DNA from: Enemella dayhoffiae
GTDB lineage: Bacteria > Actinomycetota > Actinomycetes > Propionibacteriales > Propionibacteriaceae
NCBI RefSeq assembly: GCF_002250625.1
Contig: NZ_NMVQ01000045.1
Coordinates: forward strand, 94,396 to 158,395
Length of the DNA stretch: 64,000 nt
Direction: 5' to 3'
Shown: positions 1-6,437 of the stretch, in pieces
Layout: each line of letters begins with the position of its first letter
Numbering within the stretch: position 1 is the stretch's first letter
Program-made: the position numbers and the translations under genes
The notes under the pieces: generated by a model
What the model was told of the DNA's origin: nothing
The model's input: only the letters and a program-made list of their open reading frames with translations
Databases searched by the model: none

Positions 1-240
1 CTGCATCGGGACAGTGACCGGGCGGCGGCGTGGCTGCAGGGGGTGACGGTCGGCGGTTCGCCGTTGGCCGCGGCGCTGCTCCGGGCCGCGCTGACCCGGG
101 ACGCCGAGTCACGCGAGCGCGTCGGGGAGCAGATGCTGCAGGCCGTCCGCAGGGTCCCGGGCAGTGCCGACGAGCGCGACCTGCGCCAGGCCGAACGGTT
201 CGTCACCGGGTGGCTGCGGCAGGCGGTGCGACGACGATGA
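1..240 (+). CDS. C-terminal part of unidentified protein (5' cut by window)
   Basis: The frame is open from base 1 and stops with TGA at 238-240, so about 79 C-terminal residues are visible. They are Arg/Ala/Leu rich and look alpha-helical, ending in a basic tail. I recognise no domain. The gene lies 42 nt upstream of a vWA-like gene and then a zinc-ribbon P-loop GTPase. In GTPase-associated (GAS) loci of actinobacteria a large GTPase-associated protein 1 (GAP1) is commonly the neighbour, so this could be its C-terminus. That is inference from context only. Confidence 0.6.
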   Translation: MHRDSDRAAAWLQGVTVGGSPLAAALLRAALTRDAESRERVGEQMLQAVRRVPGSADERDLRQAERFVTGWLRQAVRRR

Positions 241-282
241 CGTTGGACACATCAAGGAAACTGAACCGAGGGAGGCAATTCG

Positions 283-1374
283 ATGCCCACCTATGTGCTT
301 GAGGGCGGCGGCAGCGCACGGCTGCCGGCCAAGCCGTTGACGCTGCGGCTGCAGACCCCTGGCAGTACGCCGGTGCGGCTCCTCGGCTTCCGCGACGGAC
401 AGCCGGACCATTCGGCGATCACCCCGATGCCGGGCATGCTGGTGCTGCCCCGGGTGGACGGTCCGATCGAGGTCCGTGCGGTGCCGGACTCGGGGCGTAC
501 CTTCGGGTCGGGCACGGTGGCCTCGCTGTCCGCGGCGATCGAACTGCACGGCGATCCCGATCCCGAGCGAGCGGTGATCCCCTCGGTCGACCTGTCCGGT
601 CTGGCGCAGCGGGACCTGGTCCGGGTGGAGCGGGTCGGGAACGAGCTGGTGCTCACCGCGATGGGAGTGGTGCACGACACGCCACTGCCTCCGTTGGCCG
701 CGCGGGCCAGGGACCTGGCGCGCGAGATTCTCGGCCTGGAACGAATCCCGGACGATCAGGCGCGGGCGCTGCAGGTGGTGGTTGACGGGTCGGCGTCGAT
801 GCGCCCGCTGGTTGGCGAGGGCTCGGTGGCCGCCGTGGTGGAGGTGCTGGTCGGGTTGTCCCGGGTCACCGCGGGGGAACGTGAGCTCACCGCGCAGGTG
901 GCTAGTGACCGGGCGCGGCCGGTGCAGGTCGGCTCGGTGGAGGAGCTGCCCCGGGCGGTGCACGACCTGTTGACCGACGGGCCGATGGCGACCGGGTTTC
1001 GCATACCGGCAGCGGATTCCGGCGCCGAGGTGGCGCGCTGTGTTGTGTCGGACGGCGTCCCCGCCGGATTCGGCGTACCGGATCGAAACGCCGAGGGTGA
1101 GGGTGCGGAGCCGATGCTGGTGCTGCTGGCCGCCCGGTCGGCGCGCGAGGTGCTGGCCGCGCGGGCCCCGCGTGGTACCGCCTTCGTCGAGGTGGGCGAC
1201 TGGGGTGCGGCCTCGGCGTATGACCAGTTGCTGGCCGACGAGCGGATGCTCCGGGAGCTGGTGAGCCAACTGCTGGCGGGGCTGCTGCCCGAGAATTCCT
1301 CCTTCCGGGCCAGGGTTTCCGGCGTCGCGCCCGAGGCCGATGCGGACATGACGGTGCTGCGGGCGAGGTACTGA
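283..1374 (+). CDS. vWA-like (MIDAS) protein of a GTPase-associated locus
   Basis: 363 aa, preceded by a good ribosome site (GGGAGG, 7 nt before ATG). The first 150 residues are beta-rich and unlike any family I can name. From about residue 160 there is a von Willebrand A-like segment whose MIDAS motif DGSAS (DxSxS) is at residues 168-172, followed by VVEVLVGLSRV and a second-half beta strand MLVLLAARSA. There is no signal peptide or membrane helix, so it should be cytosolic. Its stop overlaps the next start (TGATG), which indicates translational coupling with the GTPase. vWA proteins in such loci usually act as metal-dependent protein-interaction modules. The role here is inferred; the exact family assignment is uncertain. 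Confidence 0.7.
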   Translation: MPTYVLEGGGSARLPAKPLTLRLQTPGSTPVRLLGFRDGQPDHSAITPMPGMLVLPRVDGPIEVRAVPDSGRTFGSGTVASLSAAIELHGDPDPERAVIPSVDLSGLAQRDLVRVERVGNELVLTAMGVVHDTPLPPLAARARDLAREILGLERIPDDQARALQVVVDGSASMRPLVGEGSVAAVVEVLVGLSRVTAGERELTAQVASDRARPVQVGSVEELPRAVHDLLTDGPMATGFRIPAADSGAEVARCVVSDGVPAGFGVPDRNAEGEGAEPMLVLLAARSAREVLAARAPRGTAFVEVGDWGAASAYDQLLADERMLRELVSQLLAGLLPENSSFRARVSGVAPEADADMTVLRARY

Positions 1375-2528
1375 TGACGAAGTGTCCCTATTGCTTCGAA
1401 CAGCTGCTTCCGCAGAAGTACGCGTTCCAGTGTCAGGGCCGGTGCAACTCCGTGCCCGACGTCGAGGGGACGGCGCTCCACGGTGCACCGCGGCAGTGGC
1501 GCCCGACCATCTTCGTCGGCCCGCAGGGCGGCCCGCAGGGCTGGATGCCACCGCGGGTGACGCACTGTCAACGATGCAACGGCCCGATGGCCGAGTGCTG
1601 CCCCACCTGTCACCAGTTCCTGCCGCCGGACTGGCGCAGCGGAACGGCCACCTGTATCGCCCTGGCGGGAGCGCGGGCCACCGGCAAGAGCATCTATGTC
1701 GGCGTGATCATCAAGCTGATGGAGTTGCTGGCGGAGGCGCACCGGACCACGTTGAGCTTCGTCGACGGGGCGTCGCGGGAGATGTACAGCCACGTGTACG
1801 AGAAGCCGCTCTATGAAACGCGCGGCATCATCGCGCCGACTCCGCGGGCCAACCTGGCCGACTCCTATCAGCGTCAGCCGCTGATCCTGAGCCTCGGCAT
1901 GTTGAACGGGAGAAGGCGTTTCGTGGTGTTCCGCGACGTCGCCGGGGAAGACCTGGAGGGGTCGGTGGACAACGCGCGCCACCTGTCCTTCTTCGCCCGG
2001 GCATCGGCGGTGTTCTTCCTCTTCGACCCGACCCGGGTGCCGGAGGTGCGCAATCAACTGCAGGACCTGATCCCGGCTCAGCTGCACGAGGGCGGGGATC
2101 CGGCGGTGGTGCTGAACAACCTGAACTTCCTGATCGGGGGCGGTCAGCCACGGTTGGGGATCGTGCTCAGCAAGTTTGACACCATGCAGACGTTGACGGC
2201 GGTGGCGGACACCGAACTGAGCCGGGTGATGTCGAACGCCGGGGCGGCGTTCATGCGCGATCCGGGCGCGATGCAGGCCGGCTATGACGAGCAGGACGGG
2301 CAGTTGCTGCACGCCGAGGTGCGCTCGCTGCTGCAGCGGTTGCACGGCGGGCAGATCGTGACCGCGGTGGAGCGGCCGCACTCGGGTCGGGTGCTCGACC
2401 ACAGGTTCTTCGTGGTGTCGGCGCTGGGGGCGCCGACCGAGGGGGAGAACCTGCACGACCACGGGATCGCCAGCTTCCGGTGTCTGGATCCGGTGCGCTG
2501 GGCGCTCAGCCGCGACGGCGCTCTCTGA
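1374..2528 (+). CDS. Zinc-ribbon P-loop GTPase (DO-GTPase2 / TRAFAC-like)
   Basis: 384 aa. The N-terminal ~80 residues hold cysteine pairs (CPYC, CQGRC, CQRC, CPTC) that would form one or two zinc ribbons. The P-loop GARATGKS is at residues 99-106, a Walker B/G3-type motif RDVAGED at about 187-193, and a G4-like motif SKFD at 266-269. This architecture matches the 'double-GTPase 2' proteins described in GTPase-associated bacterial conflict systems, an assignment made from memory of the family. It starts inside the stop of the vWA gene (TGATG) and the two are probably one operon with the truncated upstream gene. Soluble; no membrane segment. Substrate and trigger unknown. Confidence 0.7.
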   Translation: MTKCPYCFEQLLPQKYAFQCQGRCNSVPDVEGTALHGAPRQWRPTIFVGPQGGPQGWMPPRVTHCQRCNGPMAECCPTCHQFLPPDWRSGTATCIALAGARATGKSIYVGVIIKLMELLAEAHRTTLSFVDGASREMYSHVYEKPLYETRGIIAPTPRANLADSYQRQPLILSLGMLNGRRRFVVFRDVAGEDLEGSVDNARHLSFFARASAVFFLFDPTRVPEVRNQLQDLIPAQLHEGGDPAVVLNNLNFLIGGGQPRLGIVLSKFDTMQTLTAVADTELSRVMSNAGAAFMRDPGAMQAGYDEQDGQLLHAEVRSLLQRLHGGQIVTAVERPHSGRVLDHRFFVVSALGAPTEGENLHDHGIASFRCLDPVRWALSRDGAL

Positions 2529-2557
2529 GGCGTCGGTGGCTTGATTATCCTGCCCGC

Positions 2558-2911
2558 ATGGCCGATGTGACGCTCTATCACAACCAGAACTGCTCGACCT
2601 CGCGAGCCGCCAAGGACGCCGCCGCGGCGGCTGGGGTCGAGGTCGACGTGGTGCAGTATCTGAAGACCCCACTGGACGAGGCGGCTCTGCTCGAACTGCT
2701 CGACAAGCTGGAGGATCCTCCGTCGGACCTGGTACGCCGGGACGCTCATTTCAGGGAGCTGGGGCTCACCGACGCCGATGTCGAGACGGCCGAGCAGGTG
2801 GCCGCGCTGGTGGCGCAACACCCGAAGCTGATGCAGCGTCCGGTCCTGGTACGCGGCGATCGCGCCATCATCGGCCGCCCCAAGGACCGCGTCCCAACGT
2901 TCCTTGACTAG
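2558..2911 (+). CDS. arsC: ArsC-family (glutaredoxin-type) reductase
   Basis: 117 aa, the normal size of the ArsC/YffB/Spx thioredoxin-fold family. The N-terminal strand is followed by HNQNCSTSR, the ArsC-type catalytic cysteine with the nearby arginine. The C-terminal LMQRPVLVRGDRAIIGRP is the signature around the oxyanion-binding arginine. It should reduce arsenate with glutathione/mycothiol/glutaredoxin-type thiols or be a relative of unknown substrate; no ars operon partners are nearby, so the arsenate role is unproven. A -10-like TATCCT lies 6 nt before the ATG, consistent with a leaderless transcript. Confidence 0.8.
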   Translation: MADVTLYHNQNCSTSRAAKDAAAAAGVEVDVVQYLKTPLDEAALLELLDKLEDPPSDLVRRDAHFRELGLTDADVETAEQVAALVAQHPKLMQRPVLVRGDRAIIGRPKDRVPTFLD

Positions 2912-2984
2912 CGGATCCGGGCGGAGCCCGGTGCAACGTGTCGAAGGAACTCACTCAGCAGGGAACAACCTCAGGGTGGTGAGT

Positions 2985-3160
2985 TGCTGGTGGTGGGTCC
3001 GCGGTCGCGGTGCAGTCGTTTGCGTCCGGTGTGGGCGGCGTTGACGGCGGCGAGCAGTTCGCTACGGGTGGTGGTGGGGGTCATCGGTGTCATTACGCGG
3101 TCCGAGATGGCGCTGATATCCCTCGATCGCGCGGACGGTCAGGCGGGTGATGAATCCCAT
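2985..3160 (-). pseudogene. Decayed YidD-like (membrane insertion factor) remnant
   Basis: On the minus strand an ATG at 3160, with AAGGAG upstream, begins MGFITRLTVRAIEG; after one extra G the next frame reads GYQRHLGPR. The motif 'RAIxGYQRHLSP' is typical of the N-terminus of the small YidD family. The cysteine-containing remainder is not recognisable. I read this as a frameshifted, degenerate copy. It fills the 300-bp gap between arsC and the mnh operon. The match is short, so confidence is low. Confidence 0.3.
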
Positions 3161-3210
3161 GAGGCTCCTTGGAGTGTGGGTCTCACAGGTGTTACCCGAT
3201 CGAGCAGGGC

Positions 3211-3546
3211 TCAATCATCGGCGTCGGCACCGCGGCGAGCCAAATCGACCTGACCGGTCCGCAGGGCAGCACGACTCATCATCTGCGAGGCGACCGGGGC
3301 GGTGAGCAGCTGGAACGTGGCCACCAGCAGCAACAACCCGGTCGCGGGCAGGGACCGCAGGGACAGGGCAACCCCGCCCAGCACCAGCAGGACGCCGAGC
3401 ACCTGCGGCTTGGTGGCGGCGTGCATCCGCGACAGCAGGTCCGGGAACCGCAGCAGTCCAATCGCCGCGAGCACGCAGAGCACCGCGCCCAGCAGCAGCA
3501 TCACCAGCGCACACAGGTCCAGCACGGCGGCCAGAGTGGGATTCAT
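3211..3546 (-). CDS. mnhG: Na+/H+ antiporter subunit G
   Basis: 111 aa with three membrane helices (about residues 5-25, 38-58 and 65-85). The core, with FPDLLSRMHAATKPQVLG, is the PhaG/MnhG_YufB family signature. It is the last gene of the mnhAB-C-D-E-F-G operon and overlaps mnhF by ATGA. It is a small integral membrane subunit of the hetero-oligomeric Mrp antiporter that exports Na+ (or other monovalent cations) in exchange for protons. Confidence 0.9.
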   Translation of the reverse strand: MNPTLAAVLDLCALVMLLLGAVLCVLAAIGLLRFPDLLSRMHAATKPQVLGVLLVLGGVALSLRSLPATGLLLLVATFQLLTAPVASQMMSRAALRTGQVDLARRGADADD

Positions 3547-3857
3547 CGGTTTCTCCCGTCGTGGTGATCGCTCAGGTCGGTGTCGCGGGCCACGAACCGG
3601 GCCACCGAGACGGATCCGACGAACGCGACCAGGGACAGCGACACCAGGATGGGCAGGGTCGAGGCGTGCCGCGCCAGGATTGCCTCGGCGGCGATCCCAC
3701 AGATCAGCGTCGTGACCAGGACATCGGTGGCCAGGGTCCGGTTCAGGCTCGAGGGGCCGCGCACGATCCGCACCACCGTCAGCACGGCCGCCAGCGTCAG
3801 CAGCCCACCCACCAGCCAGCCGAACACCGGGCGCACGGTCTCCACGAATTCGATCAC
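3543..3857 (-). CDS. mnhF: Na+/H+ antiporter subunit F
   Basis: 104 aa starting at GTG 3857, which overlaps the mnhE stop (GTGA), as every junction in this operon does. Three membrane helices are visible; RIVRGPSSLNRTLATDVL is the conserved MnhF/MrpF motif between helices 1 and 2. Member of the Mrp antiporter complex in the cytoplasmic membrane, usually linked to pH and Na+ homeostasis or bile-acid/cation efflux in this family. Confidence 0.9.
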   Translation of the reverse strand: MIEFVETVRPVFGWLVGGLLTLAAVLTVVRIVRGPSSLNRTLATDVLVTTLICGIAAEAILARHASTLPILVSLSLVAFVGSVSVARFVARDTDLSDHHDGRNR

Positions 3858-4429
3858 GGCCCTGCCTCCACATCGCGAACCTCGGACATCGAGAGCCGTT
3901 CGCCACACCCGGGAGGTGCCGGCGCGCCGAACGCCCGGGCCACCAACTGCTCGCGGCGATGGATGGCCGTCACCTCGATCAACAGCCGCTCGTCGTCGCA
4001 GCGATCCAGCACGTGGATCACCAGCTCGTTGCTGGCCGGGTCGAGGTCGATGACCACCGTCCCCGGCACCAGGGAGGTGAGTTCGGCGATGATGGTACGC
4101 CGGAAGTCGTCGGTCTCGTGCAGCTGCACCGCCGCGATCCGTCCGTGCTCGATCGGCCGCGGGCGGATGGCGAGCCAGGCCACCTGGAGGCTGGCGCGCA
4201 GCAGGTCGTAGAGGAAGAACGCGACCAGCCTGAGCAGGGACAGGGGCCGGAACCGGATCCGCGACGCCGCCCGCGGCATCGGGAACAACAGCACGACCAG
4301 CAGGGCGACCAGCAGTCCGAACAGCACGGTGCCCCAACTCGGCCGGCCCCACAGCACCACCCAGACCGTCGTCAGCACCAGCAGCGAGCCGAGGCGCATC
4401 TTCGCCAGGTGCGAGGGGAACCGGCTCAT
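3854..4429 (-). CDS. mnhE: Na+/H+ antiporter subunit E
   Basis: 191 aa. Two N-terminal membrane hairpins (about residues 15-50) and a third helix near 70-90 precede a cytosolic alpha/beta domain containing TSLVPGTVVIDLDPASNELVIHVLD, the hallmark of MnhE. It overlaps mnhD and mnhF by 4 nt on each side, so translation is coupled through the operon. Structural subunit of the Mrp antiporter. Confidence 0.9.
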   Translation of the reverse strand: MSRFPSHLAKMRLGSLLVLTTVWVVLWGRPSWGTVLFGLLVALLVVLLFPMPRAASRIRFRPLSLLRLVAFFLYDLLRASLQVAWLAIRPRPIEHGRIAAVQLHETDDFRRTIIAELTSLVPGTVVIDLDPASNELVIHVLDRCDDERLLIEVTAIHRREQLVARAFGAPAPPGCGERLSMSEVRDVEAGP

Positions 4430-5955
4430 CGGATCGCCCCGTCCCCGAGCACGGCCACCAGATAGGGCGTACGCTCCAGCAGGCTCGCCGCGGCGCGGTC
4501 GGCGAACGCGTACAACGGCCCGCCGAACACGGTCAGGGCGATTCCGAAGAGCACCAGCAGCGTGGTGGGGGCCAGTACGCCGACGCTGAGCGGCCCGGCC
4601 CGATCATCCACCGGTGCCACCGGCTCGCGCCAGAAGGCCCGCGCCCACACCCGGGCGATGGCGTACAGGGTCAGCAGGCTGGTCAGCACCGAGCCACCCA
4701 CCAGCAGGTACGCCAACCAGTCTCCGCGCAGCACACCCGCCTGGAGCAGGCCGACCTTGCCGATGAACCCCGACAGCGGAGGGATTCCGGCCAGGTTCAT
4801 CGCAGGCACGAAGAACAGCACCGACACCACCGGCGCGGTGGACAGCAGGCCGCCGAGCTTGCTCAGCGAGGTGGTGCCGCGACGCAGTTCCACCAGCCCG
4901 GTGACCAGAAACAGGGTGGTCTGGATGGTGATGTGGTGGGCCACATAGAAGATGGCCGCGGACAGCCCGACCACCGACCCCACGGAGAGCCCGAACAGCA
5001 TGTAGCCGATGTGTGAGACCAGGGTGAACGAGAGCAGCCGCTTGATGTCGTCCTGGGCCACCGCACCGAGGATGCCGACCAGCATCGTCAGCAGTGCCGC
5101 CCACAGCAGCAGTGTGTCCAGTCGCCCGTCGGGGAACAGCAGGGTGCGGGTGCGGATCAGCGCGTAGACGCCGACCTTGGTGAGCAGCCCGGCGAACACC
5201 GCGGTCACCGGTGCGGGGGCGGTCGGATAGGAGTCGGGCAACCAGCCCGACATCGGGAAAACCGCCGCCTTGATGCAGAATCCGAGCGCCAGCATCGCCT
5301 GCAGCAGCAGAGTGGTCGAGGGCGGCAGGTCGCCCAGTCGCAGCGCCAACCGGGCCAGGTTCACCGTGCCGGTGGCGGCATAGGTCAACCCGATCGCGGT
5401 CAGGAACACCAGCGAGGACAGCAGGTTGACGATCACGTAGTTTGTGCCGGCCCGCACCCGCTCGGCGGTCCCACCCAGGGTGAGCAGCACGAAGCTCGCG
5501 AACAGCAGCATCTCGAATCCGACATAGAGGTGGAAGAGATCCCCGGAGACGAAGGTCGTCGACACGCCCGCCGACAGCACCAGCAGGGTGGGGTGGAAGA
5601 TCGGCAGCGGGGCGCCGCCGTCGTGCTCGTCATCGGAGCGCGCCCCCTGACCGGAGGAATACAGCATCACCGCGAAGGTGACCACCGTCGAGATCACCAG
5701 CATCAGCGCAGACAGCCGATCCACCACCAGCACGATGCCCTCGTCGACCGGCCAACCGCCGACCCGGACCATCAGCGTACGCCGCTGGTCAGCGGCCCAG
5801 AGCAGGGTCGCCGAGACCGCGACCACGGCCGCCAGCACCGTGCCGGAGATGGCCCGCTGGAGGCGCGTGTGCCGGCCCGTGACCACGGTCAACCCCGCGC
5901 CGATCAGCGGCAGCACCACGACCAGCGGGACCAGTAGGTCGAGGGTGAACCTCAT
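4426..5955 (-). CDS. mnhD: Na+/H+ antiporter subunit D (NuoN/M-like)
   Basis: 509 aa, about 14 membrane helices, homologous to the proton-pumping complex I antiporter-like subunits. Recognisable signatures are FEMLLFASFVLLTLGG and AVFPMSGWLPDSYPTAPAPV, the latter containing the conserved Trp-Leu-Pro turn before the functional lysine/histidine helix. Ends overlap mnhC and mnhE by 4 nt. One of the two large ion-translocating subunits of the Mrp complex. Confidence 0.92.
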   Translation of the reverse strand: MRFTLDLLVPLVVVLPLIGAGLTVVTGRHTRLQRAISGTVLAAVVAVSATLLWAADQRRTLMVRVGGWPVDEGIVLVVDRLSALMLVISTVVTFAVMLYSSGQGARSDDEHDGGAPLPIFHPTLLVLSAGVSTTFVSGDLFHLYVGFEMLLFASFVLLTLGGTAERVRAGTNYVIVNLLSSLVFLTAIGLTYAATGTVNLARLALRLGDLPPSTTLLLQAMLALGFCIKAAVFPMSGWLPDSYPTAPAPVTAVFAGLLTKVGVYALIRTRTLLFPDGRLDTLLLWAALLTMLVGILGAVAQDDIKRLLSFTLVSHIGYMLFGLSVGSVVGLSAAIFYVAHHITIQTTLFLVTGLVELRRGTTSLSKLGGLLSTAPVVSVLFFVPAMNLAGIPPLSGFIGKVGLLQAGVLRGDWLAYLLVGGSVLTSLLTLYAIARVWARAFWREPVAPVDDRAGPLSVGVLAPTTLLVLFGIALTVFGGPLYAFADRAAASLLERTPYLVAVLGDGAIR

Positions 5956-6437
5956 CGCTGCACCTCCCCGGAGGTGGGGTGCCGTTCCGGTTCCCGGTCG
6001 TCCTCGTCCCCATCGGTGTCGGTCGCGTCGCCCTCCAGGTGATCGGAGTCGGACAGGTCGTTCGCCACCGCGAGTTCGTGGGTGCGTACGCCCTCGGCGT
6101 CGTCGGCGAGCAGTTCGGTGGAGGACACCTGCCAGGAGCGGTGCGCCAGTGCCAGGGAGAACGCCGTCACCGCCAGGGTGATCACGATCGCGGTGAGCAC
6201 CATTGCCTGGGGGAGCGGATCGGAGATGCCGCCGGGACCGATCGGCGGATCCAGGTCGGACCCGGTCAGCGGTGCCGCCCCGGGGCGCCCGGAGGCGACC
6301 AGGAAGACCACGTTCACCCCGTTGGAGATCAGCAGCACCCCGAGCAGGGCGCGGACCAGCGAGCGCGACAGCAGCAGCACCACGCCGAGGCCGACCAGTC
6401 CGCCGGCCACCAGGCAGAGGGTGAGGTTGGGACTCAT
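5952..6437 (-). CDS. mnhC: Na+/H+ antiporter subunit C (NuoK-like)
   Basis: 161 aa. Three NuoK-type helices fill residues 5-110, with RALLGVLLISNGVNVVFLV as the family signature. The last ~50 residues form an acidic, hydrophilic tail (DLSDSDHLEGDATDTDGDED) longer than in many homologues; such acidic C-termini are common in actinobacterial MnhC. Overlaps the upstream mnhAB stop and the downstream mnhD start by 4 nt. Confidence 0.9.
   Translation of the reverse strand: MSPNLTLCLVAGGLVGLGVVLLLSRSLVRALLGVLLISNGVNVVFLVASGRPGAAPLTGSDLDPPIGPGGISDPLPQAMVLTAIVITLAVTAFSLALAHRSWQVSSTELLADDAEGVRTHELAVANDLSDSDHLEGDATDTDGDEDDREPERHPTSGEVQR

Noticed and set aside
2984..3253. 89-residue plus-strand open frame after arsC
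   Set aside because: No ribosome site, low complexity, and the opposite strand gives a better match (YidD-like).
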